Source: Siderastrea radians (taxonomy: Eukaryota; Cnidaria; Anthozoa; Scleractinia; Rhizangiidae). Taken from it: 64,000 nucleotides of DNA. Numbering within the stretch: position 1 is the stretch's first letter; each line of letters opens with the position of its first letter. The DNA is taken from contig OZ024897.1 of NCBI GenBank assembly GCA_964017195.1, forward strand, positions 10,139,451 through 10,203,450, written 5' to 3'. Positions 45,265 to 56,577 of the stretch are shown here, in pieces. The notes beneath the pieces are model-generated. The model ran no database searches, was not told the origin of the DNA, and saw only the letters and a list, made by a program, of their open reading frames with translations. A program made the translations under genes and the position numbers.

Positions 45265-48200
45265 CCCACGGAACGTCACTGGAAATTCCGAGGGGGAGGG
45301 GGTTCAGAGACAGAAATTTCCAAGGGGAGTGGGGGGTTCATGGGACGCTCCTTTTCCAGAGGGTGAAGAAACATGAAAAAATTGAAAGCAACGCACGATT
45401 GATCCCAAGCACAAAGTAATACTCACGTAGGCTGTTTTGACCTTAAAAAATAAGCAAATATGTTGACCTAAATGCCAAATTTCATGACCTTGATTTGTGT
45501 GAAATTTCAGTACACCAAATTTGCATATTCGTGTTTACGGAAAATTGTGTGTCTCCTTGCCCCTCAGTGAATATTTCACGGGTTTCAATCCTTTCAATGT
45601 GAACGTTTTTTTTTAACACCAAACTTGTTTAAACAAGTATAAAAATATTTTTATTGCGCATTTTCCAGCGCTTTTCACTGGATATCATTGAGATAGAACT
45701 GTTGCGATGCTCAAAATTATTTAAGAAAGGAATAGTCACGCTTGAAGATCTTGTAAATGACAAGAATGAAGTAATTGTCAAGCAAAACCTAAGTGAATCA
45801 AATTTCACACCTATGGAAGTGTTTCATTTGATGCAAATTTATGACGCCCTACCGACGCATTGGCGAAATTCTTTGATATTTTTTGGGCCCAAAAGTGAGA
45901 AAGCTTTTGTTTTAAATGATCACATCAAACTACGTTTAAAGAACAAGCATGTGCGAATCAATAAAGCTATTTCTAAAAATATTTACAAGGAAATACGATC
46001 AAAGTATGAGACTGCTCCAACTGCGCAAGCGAAGTGTAAGGATTAATTCTCAAGTACATGCTTGGAATGGCATGAAATATATGAATTGCCATTTAAGGTT
46101 CTTATGAATACAAAATCTCGGGAATTCCAGTATAAAATCTTAAATAGATACTTATCCACGAACTCATTTCTTAACAAAATAGGTTTGACAACTTCACCAT
46201 TATGCACATTCTGTGAACAAGAGAGCGAATCCCTTGAACATTTATTTATTACATGTCCCTATGCAAAGAGTTTCTGGCTGGACTTCATTAGTTGGTGTAA
46301 AAAAATAAATATAGATCTGGAGGAACTTTCAAGCACTAATATACTTTTTGGAATATGGCAAGGGAAGGAAGACTTTCTACTAATCAATCATCTTATAATC
46401 TTAGCAAGGCAACACATCTATGAATGTCGCATGAAACGTGTCCATCCATCTTAGAGAATCTTTACAAATAAGGTTGAATACGTTTATCGATTAGAGTCAC
46501 AAATAGGAAAATTAAATAACAAGGAGTCCAGTCACAAACGTAAATGGAAAAAGTATACAGACTAAATGTTTTAAATAGGACTTAGCTTTCCCTCAGTAGC
46601 AAGTTGTAATCATGTACATAGATATTTGTAGGTGATGTAAATAACCAGTTTGGCTTGTAAGCATCACATCAATGTATGTTAGTATTGTTGTAAATAACTT
46701 ACACAGGAAAAAAATCCGCATGTGTAGGGTTAGTAAACGCATTATAAGCAGTAGTGTAAGCAATAGTATCGTATGTAGTGTAAGTAATTTCTATTGTAGT
46801 AAGCTTGTAATAGTATTGTATATTACGAACCAATTTCATGACCAGCTCCCAGTTGGCTTGTTAGCTCAATTGGTTAGAGCGCTGCACCGGTATCGCAGAG
46901 GTCAGGGTTCGAGTCCCGGCAAGCCTGATTTTTTCAGGCTTTCTTTTCACAACTGCATAAGTTGCATTAATAACTGCGAGGATCGTATTTACATTTAATG
47001 TGTCTGTGTTGTAATAAAGGTTGCATTAAAAAAAAAATTTGAAAAGGTCAGATTTCATGTGTTATGCAAATTTGACGTGCTTTGAACTGAAACTAAGTTC
47101 AGCCTATATTAGCTATTTCTTACAAATTCTTTTACAGTTTTCATTATCTTTGAGTTTCCATTTGAGCTTCATTTACTATTTCAGTTTTAAACGAAGGATA
47201 AAGTGCGGGAAAGAAAGGTTCGATTTCTTATTCCCACATGGATCGCTTGCGCAGTTTATTTTGAGTGCACTGTAAATAAAATTAATCCCAGGAAAAAAAG
47301 CTGCTATTTTACTCTAATTCTCTTTCTAACATCATAACCGTCGATTTTTAGTGTAATTTACATTCAACAGTTTCGCTTTTGATGGCAGGTTTGAGTGTGG
47401 CAAACACAATTTCAATTCTGCTGAAAATTTCGGCTTCGTTGTCTACGTCGCATTTGGCACGCAAATTATTCACGGCAACCCTTGGTACCAATGTTAGAAC
47501 ATTTGAACACTCGGTTTAATCAAATTTTTGCGAACAACATAGAACATTTCAAACTGGATGGCAAACATGCGAATAGTATAGAACAATAACAAAGCGTTAT
47601 ATGTTGAAAATGGATGTTATAATAAATGCTTAATGTTACAACAAAAAACATGTTCGCTTAACGTGGAAATTCCTGGGGGGGAGGGGAGGTCATCAAAGAC
47701 CCCCTTGGAACAGAAATTCCTAAGGGTGGGGGGTGCAAACCAAAAAACCTTCCGTGGGAGGGGTATGGATATTTTCTGGAAACACACATTTTGATTTCAT
47801 TTTTGCCTTAACCACACATCATGTGTAGCCCTTTGCTACCCTCTCTGAAGCATGGCTGTTGCTTACAATTGTTGCATGTGACATGCCTATACCATACCCA
47901 AAATGATCACTTTTCATGAATAAATGAATCAATCAATCAATTAATCAATCAATCAATCAATCAACCAATGTTGTTAAATGTGTCTGCTGTTTTACATAAT
48001 CCATGACTTGCCTACAACAGTTGTCACATTGAACTTTTTTCATCGCAATATTAATAAAGCTGTAGATTTGACTAATACAAATTGATTTGCATAAGAGGCA
48101 AAAACCATAAAACTGTTATAACTAAGTCACCGTCTAATTCAGTTTTTAGCTTGCAACTTCTTCCCTTCAGAAGTTGGAATATTAATTAAGGTGATTCCAT

Positions 48201-49597
48201 TCAATTGCATTGCGCATCCTTTCTGCGCATCATTTTTCGCGTGATTAGCGCGCGCACGAGCGCGCGCGCGTTCGGAACTTGATAGGTTTCCTATGGAAGC
48301 TGAGCTGTTCAGAGAAATAAATGGTCATTTTCTGCCAAACGAACTCGGTGACCCCACTTTTTTATTCCATTTATTTAAGGAAAATACGACTTTACATGAT
48401 ATATTCAAATTTGAAGAATTTTTCATTATTCAATTTTGAAATACCCCGGTTGATTCACTGTTACAGTCAGATTTTAGGCGTTTCACTGCAACCGTGCAGA
48501 CGCACGATTTGCCTATTATTTCAAAGTAGTTTAGTTGTTACGGCAATTTTAAGACGTTTTACTGTAACGTTGTTCTTCTATCATAAGAATAATGCTTACA
48601 TTTCATTGCTAGTAATAACTTTGTTGAAGCAATGGATGTCTCTAGTACAAGGATAGGTTTTTTTAATATTGCTGTCTAAAGATAGCAAAGTACCTATATA
48701 CTACAGCCCCGTAGCGTGAAATCGGACACGGTGACCCCCTCTTTTTATTTTATTTTTCTAGTGTACTAGGTGTAATTAGTAACTGTGCAAAGTTTCAGCA
48801 AATTCTCATTACAACTTCTTTTTCGATGGAATCACCTTAATGAATTAGTATGCAAACTGCCTATTTAATTATTCAAACTAAACAGAATGTAGGCACAGAA
48901 CACGAAAATCTACATGTCTACTCAGTTTTTGTTTATTGTGTAACCTATATTGTACTTCCGTTTGAGCAAAAATGCAAAAATGGGACGAGAAAGGAACTAC
49001 TAAAAAAAAAATTCTATTGTGCTTTCGATTTTTTGGTGGCACGTCCGATCCATCTCGAACACAATTTCGTGTTTGTTTTTAGGTCCAACAATTAAGTAAT
49101 TTATATAACCTTAAAGCTTATTGTTATCTAATTAAAGAACGTTTCGGACGGCAAGGCAGCAACCACAAGACAGTGTAGGTTAAACAGAAATAGCGTAAAT
49201 AGTGAAGGATAAACTGAGCCCTTATGATTCTGGAACACATCAATAAAATTATTCGAGCTTCAGTCCAGAGATATTTCTCTCGAAATTACAATTTCTTGGG
49301 ACGTGTTTGCGGACAAAATAAAATACTTAAACTATAAAGTTTACACTGAGTTAAATAAATTTTCCTTACCTTAGACGTACACGGAGTGCTGTGTAACTCA
49401 TGGTGGGTCATAAAACTGAGCCATCCCAACCTTTGTCTAGAGCGAATTATTCGCCTTGCAGTTTCTCGCCACAAACGACACACTTGCATGCAAACGAACA
49501 ACGCTCTTGCAGGAAGAAACGTCAAAATTATGTCTACGACTTCCGCAAGCGATGAAACGCATTCTACCGAAGTCTTTCGGCCCAGCTTTGAGGCCAT
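42177..49597 (-). CDS. FBXO22: F-box only protein 22, complete, 3 exons, 419 aa
   Basis: Substrate receptor of an SCF (SKP1-CUL1-F-box) ubiquitin ligase. Exons in gene order: 49597-49370, 44327-43860, 42740-42177, all joined in phase 0 with standard GT-AG introns. An F-box lies at about residues 16-60 (SLAEVVDIILTFLPARAL, then VCRLWRE), followed by FIST N and FIST C domains. Diagnostic C-terminal matches to the human protein are CIGRGEKFYNAKNVE, PVLGFFGNGELG and LFHSY-like FLHSYSS. Human FBXO22 has 403 aa. An in-frame upstream ATG at 49630 would add 11 residues; I prefer 49597 because MASKLGRK lies nearest the conserved region. The last 35 residues, Ala/Ser/Lys-rich, extend beyond the human end. 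The first intron (5 kb) hosts a TIR element with a LINE inside it. Confidence 0.93.
44552..44764. mobile_element. TTAA-flanked MITE (piggyBac-like ends)
   Basis: Begins 'ttaaccctttaagc' and ends 'cttaaagggttaa', with TTAA at both ends (213 bp). Reverse-orientation relative of 10672-10805. Located in FBXO22 intron 1. Confidence 0.85.
45708..46562 (+). pseudogene. LINE reverse transcriptase C-terminal region, broken
   Basis: Two open stretches, to 46046 and 46062-46454, lie in different frames, so a frameshift separates them. A stop after 46454 interrupts continuing similarity to 46562. The second stretch has the zf-RVT-type pattern C-x2-C-x8-H-x4-C (LCTFCEQESESLEHLFITCP) and following aromatic residues, typical of the C-terminus of L1/Tx-like ORF2. 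The polymerase and endonuclease domains are absent. It is inactive. Confidence 0.8.
46855..46925 (+). repeat. tRNA-like sequence (GGT anticodon position) in the LINE 3' region
   Basis: The acceptor stem GGCTTGT/GCAAGCC, D-arm 'tagctcaattggttagagc', an anticodon arm with GGT (Thr) in the right place, and B box 'ggttcgagtcc' are all visible. The base before the anticodon is C instead of the usual T, and the T-stem plus acceptor is one base short. It is followed by a short hairpin 'gcctgattttttcaggc'. More probably a SINE or tRNA-derived 3' segment than a working tRNA gene. Confidence 0.55.
47926..47968. repeat. (AATC)n microsatellite
   Basis: About ten near-perfect 4-bp units of 'aatc' within a short AT-rich intergenic tract. 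Confidence 0.85.
48186..48840. mobile_element. TTAA-bounded element with GGTGATTCCA ends
   Basis: 'ttaaggtgattccat' at 48186 and 'atggaatcaccttaa' ending at 48840 are perfect inverted ends. The body is about 650 bp and includes an alternating GCGCGC tract at 48249-48270, a potential Z-DNA sequence. No transposase. TTAA could be a target duplication or part of the repeat. Confidence 0.7.
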
Positions 49598-50818
49598 TTT
49601 GCTGTCAAAATGGCGACGAGGAACTATCAAAGAACAGACATGGCAATCTCACTTGTTTACATCAGGGGACTGAGTACGAGTGCATGGAAAGCGGGGACAC
49701 GTCACGCGCAAAGATAGAATAAGGGGAGGGGAGACACGCGCGAAGACAATGTTATTATATTAGGTTATTGATAGTAATATAAAATTTAAAAAAATTTCAA
49801 TTTGAAAAAAAAATTACGTATAGGGTTTTTAAAAAAATATAGGATCCTGAAACGTTTGTGAAGTTACCGTGTTTCTTCTGGTTTTCACGTGACGTCATAA
49901 AATTCTAATAAAATCATAAATCGCGAGGTCTTCAGATTTTATTTCCCTACCAGGTTGAAGAAGACTTTAAAATATATTTTTTCACAGGTTTTTTGCCCTG
50001 TAGTGTCTTTCGTTTTGAAAATACAGAGTATTAAATTTCTGGCTTTGCACCCTATGTGACCACCAACACGGTATCCGTGACAAACCTTTCTCCTATGCAA
50101 AGAAAGACTTTCCTTGTGATTTTTAGCAGTTTGGACAGTTAAAGCATTAGGAGGGAAAACCAATGTGATTGTAAAGTAGTTTACGAGGGAAAGTTAATCT
50201 CTTAAAGAGCAGAAGTGGATTCCAGATGTTTTAATTGATTTCCGGCGGCCATGTTTGTGCCCCTCCGAGGGACACCAACATGGCGTTTCCATACTTAGCT
50301 CTACAAATTTCAGTCGAACGTTTCGGCAAATAACTCAACAACGGACTAACATACAGATCTGAGACTTAGTGAAGTTGTTAAGTTGTGTATCTTTTATAAC
50401 ATTACAAATTCTCGGCTTCTTTCATTCACTGGTTTTGATTTTAATAGTATATGGCGTGACATTGAAAACCAAGAATAGAAGTTTGCCCTTTCTTTAGTTG
50501 TAATCGCGAGACTTGAGACTTTGGACATCGACAGATAAGTATACCACAGCTTAAATTTGATACTGTTTTATCGATCCTTGATTTTAATGTTTTCATGGTC
50601 ACTACGAGCTTGATATACTTTTAATTTTTAAAATACCGCTGAAGGTCCCTTATAAGGCCCACTTATAACAGTTAGAAGAATACACTCTTCTCAAAAGTGG
50701 CAATCCATTGGAATAATTTACCTTTGAACACACGCGAATCAAGCTGTATCCTATATGACTTATTTTTGAGTCTTGACGTCTTTTAATACATTTTATCCAT
50801 GTTCCATCCATTTTCAAC
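48841..50818. other. FBXO22 first exon surroundings and intergenic
   Basis: Apart from FBXO22 exon 1 (49370-49597) and its presumed promoter just above 49600, no gene or clear repeat was seen. Confidence 0.4.
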
Positions 50819-50821
50819 TAA

Positions 50822-51038
50822 GGGACGGACCATTAGAAAAGTTTTGGGGGGTGGGGGATTTTCGAGCGGCACGAATTTTTTTCGTTAACATTTCCCTTGC
50901 AGGAATATGTTTTTCCGCATGCAATAACTTTTTTTCTGGGTTACTCGCTGTGCATGAATTTTTTCTCTCTCAACTTTCCCTTGCATGAATTGTTTTTGTA
51001 CTTCGCCCGCCCATATAACTTTTCTAATGGTCCGTCCC
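50822..51038. mobile_element. Harbinger-like MITE with TAA duplication
   Basis: Ends 'gggacggaccattagaaaag' and its inverted copy, flanked on both sides by TAA (50819-50821, 51039-51041). A 3-bp TWA target is typical of PIF/Harbinger elements. The interior repeats 'aactttcccttgcatgaatt' words. Non-coding, 217 bp. Confidence 0.85.
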
Positions 51039-51041
51039 TAA

Positions 51042-52169
51042 GCCAATGTTATTTAGTATTTTAATTAAACTGTAGCTTTTGTAGTCACTTTGTAGCGATT
51101 AATTGGTAACCTGGAAAGCCAGCTTGTGAGGGAAAACTTTTTTCCTGTTTCTTGCTTCAGTATCCTTCAGATACTACACTTCTGTTCTAATCCCAGATAA
51201 GTAAAAGCAGAAGAAAAGAAATCTTGCACCATAAAAAAATCCGGAGATCAAAACTATTTGTTTGCTATTCTCTATTTCTGGGTTCGTTATGTTTGGGTAA
51301 CTAGAACGTCTACTGTGCAGGGATCGAAAAATTTTCCCAAAGTCAAGATGGGAACATCTGGTTTTTCCTAAAATATGTTCATCCTGTACTACTTCCGAGC
51401 TAAAGTTTCTTCTCTAAGGAAGCAACTCGATGACAGGGACTGGGTCTCGAACCGGGTACCGGCGACATACAGCTGGGGTTATCCCTGTGATGGACTAGCA
51501 TCCCATCCAGGGGGGGGGGGGGAAGGTAAAAATACTCTCAGTTGCTTCATTCTACAGCACCCGGGATAACCTCCGGCCGTGTAGGCCTCCTTGGCTCGTG
51601 TGCGACTAACCTTCCTCCGGGCTAGGTTTCTTCCACTAAAAAAGATTAGCTGATAGGACTCTATACTTGTCCTGGAAGTTCTGCATTGACCTTGAATTGC
51701 GGGGGGGGGGGGGGACAGGGGAGTATAAACCTTCCGCTTCCCGTACCCTGTAATCCCGGTTCCCGCCCTGTATTTGTTGGCTCCCGCCTCTTTGCATTTT
51801 GTCAATTGCGAAAATTGCGAAATATTCCAATTTTCTCCCGCTTCCCGCCACCTTGGGAATCCCGCATCCCAGACTATGGTCTGATCTCCCTTTGCGAAAG
51901 TCACTCTGGTATCTTCCTTTTCGTGTTCTAGGAAAAAGTGCTTAGTTAACCGGCCGTCGCCGACCGCCGGTTTATAAATTAACATACGAAGAAAGTGCTG
52001 TAAAGCTTGTGGTACGGGTAGTCAAGAGCGGTACTGTCTTATACAAGACGCATGCGCATGTTAGTCTTCTGAATGTTACCTTCCTATGTTTTTGTCTTTT
52101 AATTTACAGTATTTAAGATATGAACGGCGAAGGGTTGTTTAAGTTTGGGGTTTTTTGTACAGTACAGCC
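51042..52169. other. Intergenic with two old repeats
   Basis: Contains the SINE-like piece 51440-51610 (relative of 26241-26515) and the G-tract repeat 51701-51870 (relative of 41029-41225). No gene. Confidence 0.5.
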
Positions 52170-53965
52170 CAAAAATAATGCACGCGCAAGAACTTCTTTT
52201 TGCGTCCGCAAGCCGAGAACTTCTTGCGGCTACTTGCAGGATGCCTGCACTTGAATACTGCAAGCCGCAAGAACGTCTTTGCGTTTAGAAGTTAAAACCG
52301 CAAGAACTTCTTTGTGGTAAGATATCTGGACCGCAAGTAAGCGCAAGAACGTCTTTGCCCTAACACCTTAAAAACCCGGAACCCGGAGAAGGTAAAAAAG
52401 AGACCACTTTATAGCGCAAGGCACGTTCGAAATTGGCTGCCTTTGTAACTTGCAATCAGTTGTTTATTTGGTCCCTTGTAAGTTTTTTTCCTCGGTTTTG
52501 AATTTTTTATCCGATAAAGAGTTCACTAGGTTCTGAATTTGACACTGGTCGCCTTCTATGTTATTTTTTAACGGCTAGGGAGAAACGAGACTCAAACGAA
52601 GCACGCGTGTTATTGTTTATGTGTCCCGGATTCCCAGAGATGCGGTACGCTTAGCGGCGCGAAAGGTTTCGCTCGATTTATTTCACTTAAATGAGGAACA
52701 ATGGCAAAGCACAGTCCATCAGTCACATTATTAAAGAACCGACATTCACCTGTTCAGTGTTGCTGTACTTCCACCAACATATTAAACTCGGACAAATACT
52801 TTTAATTAGTTGCGCTCACACGTGTGAGAAATGAACATGGTCACTCAGATGAGAAGAAATAATACCCGAAGTCTTAATTGGAAAAACACATTATGTTTGT
52901 AAAAATAGTTCCACTCATTACGCTGAAGTCGATATCACATTTTAAATCTTCGAAGTAAACCAAAAAAGTCTGAAGGAAACTAAAACTCCGCGATCTGAAA
53001 GAAATTCGGCAAGTCAATTCTAACCTGAGTAAACACAAATCTGCCGTATGCAAATTTGGTATGATTTGCTTGAATGACATTTTGTAACGCAATGCATGAG
53101 CAGTTCTCTAAGTCGTCAAGACAGCAAGCCCCGGGCAGCAAGCTGTGTCGAAAGGCGAATGTGTAGTTGAAATCATATGTCTATGCTATTTCTTCGAGTA
53201 TCCCTTTTTTGCTGGGAAATTAAACTGGTAAAGATGCAGGGATTCTTGATGACTTCACCCACGCGATGGCATGACCTCCTGCATGTGTAAGTCTGGTCTT
53301 GTCTTGCCTGTCAAAGAAGAGTTCGCGCAGTATGCCGCAATTATAGCTTTTGGACCTTTTTGTTTCTATTTCTTGGATGGAATGAAAAACTGAATTGAGT
53401 CAGTTCTGAGTTGAACCCGTATCACTGTATCTGAGACACGCTTAAAAAAATTGTTCATGTTTTGTCATGTGCCGGAGATCATGTTTACCGGGTGTTTATC
53501 TTGCAGTCGGAAAGCTGGCGGATATTCCATTTCGTGATGTGAATTTTCTTCGATACTTCGGTTGTTCGAACATTTGCTTCCTTGATTTTTTGATTAGCCT
53601 TGTGAACTTTCGCTTGACTTGGCGAATTGTCGCGCCAACACGCCAACACGACGAAAAATCGCTCGAAAGCTCGGTGATATTTCAAAGAGAATAGAGCGCG
53701 AGATTCGCTCTCATTACTTTTGCAATACCTCACACTAACACGAGCACTACAAGTTTCTTCGGCTGGACCCTCACTACTTCTTGCGCCTTCTTGCGGCTTG
53801 CGGTAACATTAGTAACTTCTTGCGGCTAGATTTTCAACTTCTTGCGTTTCGAATGTTCTTGCGGGTAAACTGCAAAAACCTAGCACTTTCACTTCTTGCG
53901 CGGGCTTGCGTGTTCTTGCGGCGCAAGAACTTCTTGCGCTACTTCTTGCGCGTGCATTATTTTTG
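52170..53965. mobile_element. 1.8-kb element with 23-bp TIRs and TTCTTGCG subterminal repeats
   Basis: Identical 23-bp inverted ends start 'caaaaataatgcacgcgcaa'. Just inside the left (52187-52365) and right (53775-53955) ends, 'cgcaagaa' and 'ttcttgcg' recur about seven and twelve times. The 1.4-kb interior has no transposase I can see. Short TIR plus clustered subterminal motifs is typical of DNA-transposon derivatives that keep transposase-binding sites. No target duplication found. Confidence 0.85.
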
Positions 53966-55814
53966 ATAGGATTGAATGCGAAAATAGGATTGAATGCGAA
54001 ATTGACTGTGTTGTCTGATCTAGTTAGTGGCTATGGTGAAATTTTTTTTAGCGCAGGAGTTTTTTTTATTGGGATTGACATTTTGAGGGGTGTAAAAATG
54101 TGGGAGTCAGAAGGATTTGTGAATGTCAGGACCATATCACGCTTCTGTGAATGTGATTTGCTTTGAAAGTTGCGTTTTGCGTGAGAGGCAGTTTCCCTTG
54201 GCGTTTTATGGGGGGGGGGGGTGGTTTGCGAAGTGGATTGTAAGGTTTCTGATTGGCTAACTTGTATTTCGCAGCGGACAAAAAGGACAGTTGCGTTTTG
54301 CCGGCGTGGGCTAGGAAGAGAAGGAATTGATACTAGTATGATGATGCAATATTAGTTGATTGCACATCAGTACATGATAGTTCTTGTGAACGGAGAGAAA
54401 TGAGTGTTTGCTTGAGGCGAGAAGTTGATACGAAGGAATCGTCATTAATAAGGAGTTTTTTTATTAATAAGGAAGGTGTTACGAGTCTTTTTGCATTGAA
54501 AGAACGAAAATATCTGAATATTATCGACGGATTTGTGTGGTTTGCGTGTGGTGTTCGCTAAAGGCTACGAGCAGTCTCACTTTCCGTTCAGAGGTAGATA
54601 GTGAAGGAAAAGAAAAACAGGCGAGTGAGCGCGAAATCGATTGCGGCTCGACAGGCGCGTTAGCTTTCAAAGACGTGGGCGACTTTCGTCCCCGCTCGCT
54701 TGTTTACCTGGTTAGCGGGTTAGCAAACTGGATTTAAACATCACGTCATGAGATATCTTGACGTGCCCCATACTCTGACGATCTGCTCGAGCTCGTGTTT
54801 TTTGATTCTACTGCTATGTTCACTGTTTGTATTTAAGGTCTAGGCACAACAGTAAATACTTCGTCGTCCCTGTGTGAGCATTCTCAGTTGTGGACGAATT
54901 CATATCGACATTCAACGTTTGAGTGATTTTGCGTTTTTCAGCACAAATAAAGCGATAAGAAAGATAAGCTGAGTCATCAGAGTTTAAACATTACGTCATC
55001 CAGTACCGCTATAGTCAAAATATTGTGTCACACCATCACACTTTTCCTCACGCCGGTTCGTAAAAAAAGAGGATCGCGCTAACATTTGTGAAACCTAGGG
55101 GTGGGGAGGGTCAGAATGGCCGGTTAAAATGCCCAATGGGCTTTCTTGTTGTAATTTAAGAAGGACGTTACCTCTTTAAGTCGCTAACATCTTCAGGATT
55201 TATTGGTAAGCATCAAATTATTTAAATTGGTTTTTAATACTGCTTGGGCAGCTTGGGCATCGCTGCTTTTAGGGAGTCCAATTTCGAAGAATCGCCCACT
55301 AGAATTTACCGGGACAACCAAACCTTCCAGATTTCTACTTGAATTTATGACAGAGACACAACAACAAAACTAATAACACAATTCACCATTCAGGGATAAA
55401 AGATTTTATTTCAAACCCTTTGAAATGAAATGAAGGAACTAACCCAGAAAATAAAGAAAATATCTGAAATATAATTTACACAAAATGTACTTATACAGGA
55501 AAATATTTCCAAAAAATTGCAAAAAAAAAACACACACACACACAAAGGTTCAGTTTCGTTTTAAATTTTACTACCAGGATGGAGATGGAATACAACTTGA
55601 AACATTACGCTAATGTTTCAAAGTTTCTCTTTTCTTTCTTGGAAAAACCACCAGAAACTGGCAATGGTTTAGTCTCCCATTGAGAAAATCCTTCAATTTC
55701 TTTTTCTTAATGTTTTAGGTGGATTAAGTGTACGAGGAAACTGAGGTATTTTTAAAAACTCTGTAATCAAAAGCGCTCGAAAGCGATCCCTCCCGTAAGC
55801 GACTGCGCAGTGGT
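53966..55814. other. Intergenic, no gene seen
   Basis: A 16-bp tandem duplication 'aggattgaatgcgaaa' lies at 53967-53999, and a G-run near 54210. The open stretch 54537-54737 has no support as a gene. Confidence 0.4.
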
Positions 55815-56577
55815 TAACAAGGGCCTGTTTAGGATGGTTATTAGAGTGGATAAAAAAAAGCGGTTTCGGGTGGTTCTTAGTGTGGTTTAAAAGAGGCAGT
55901 TTTGGGTGGTTATTAGTGTGGTTAAAAAGAGCAGTTTTGGGTTGTTATTAGTGTGGTTAAAAAGACGCAGTATGGGCGGTTATTACAATGGTTAAAAAAG
56001 GGCAGTTTTGGGTGGTTATTAAGGTGATTAAAAAGAGGGGGTTAGGGATGGTTACTACGGTGGTTACAATGGTTCAGCTTTTGTGGTTATTAGCGTGGTT
56101 AAATAGGGACAGTTTTGGTGATTATTACGGTGGTTAAAATGGGGCAATTTATAGTGGTTATCAGAGTGGTTGAAATAGGGCAGTTTTGGGTGGTTATTGC
56201 GGTTGTTAAAATTGGGCAGTTTGGATGATTAGAAGGATGGATAGAAAGAGGCAGTTTAAGGTGGTTATTGCGATGGATAAAATGGTTCAGTTTTGCGTGG
56301 TTATTAGCGTGGTTAAAATGGGGCAGTTTTGGGCAGTTATTACGGTGGTTAAAATGGGACAGTTTTGGTGGCAGTGGTTAGAATGGGGCAGTTCATAGAG
56401 GTTATAAGAGTGGTTTAAATGGGGCAGTTTTAAATAGTTATTAGGGTGCTTAAAAAGGGGCAGTTTTGGGTGGTTATTAGCGTGGCTAAAAAGGAGCAGT
56501 CTTGGGTGGTTCTCAAGAGGGTTAAAAGGGGCAGGTTTTGGTAGTTATTAGGGTAGTTAAAAGCGGGTAGTTTTTTA
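55815..56577. repeat. 36-bp satellite, degenerate outer block
   Basis: About 20 imperfect copies of the unit 'gtggttaaaaagaggcagtt' plus 'ttgggtggttattagt'. Units differ by substitutions and small indels more than those further right, as expected at an array edge. Copies continue faintly to about 56780. Confidence 0.9.

Larger units (their letters stand above)
45708..47038 (+). mobile_element. 5'-truncated LINE (L1-like) fragment
   Basis: Inserted into copy 3 of the GTGTGG element; about 25 bp present in copy 2 at the junction are missing here. The 3' end is A-rich ('taataaaggttgcatta' then a run of A at 47030). It encodes only the C-terminal part of a reverse transcriptase polyprotein. 5' truncation and a 3' A-tract are typical of target-primed insertion. 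Confidence 0.8.
45231..47787. mobile_element. GTGTGG-ended TIR element, copy 3, interrupted by a LINE
   Basis: The left end is 'gtgtggttccagaaaatatc' and the right end 'ggaaacacac' (one substitution). The 3' flank is ATT; the 5' flank is GTT. The outer parts (45231-45707 and 47039-47787) match the reverse complement of copy 2; the middle 1.3 kb is a foreign LINE fragment. It lies in FBXO22 intron 1. Confidence 0.85.

Noticed and set aside
45708..46562. Intact LINE open reading frame
   Set aside because: The polymerase and endonuclease parts are missing, and a frameshift and a stop break the remaining region.
46855..46925. Functional tRNA-Thr gene
   Set aside because: C in place of T before the anticodon, a stem one base short, and its position inside a LINE argue for a tRNA-derived repeat.
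49598..49630. Longer FBXO22 N-terminus starting at 49630
   Set aside because: Possible in frame, but the extra 11 residues show no family similarity; the start at 49597 is preferred without proof.
51479..51985. 168-codon minus-strand ORF
   Set aside because: Runs through two old repeats and G/C homopolymers; composition is not protein-like and it has no splice context.
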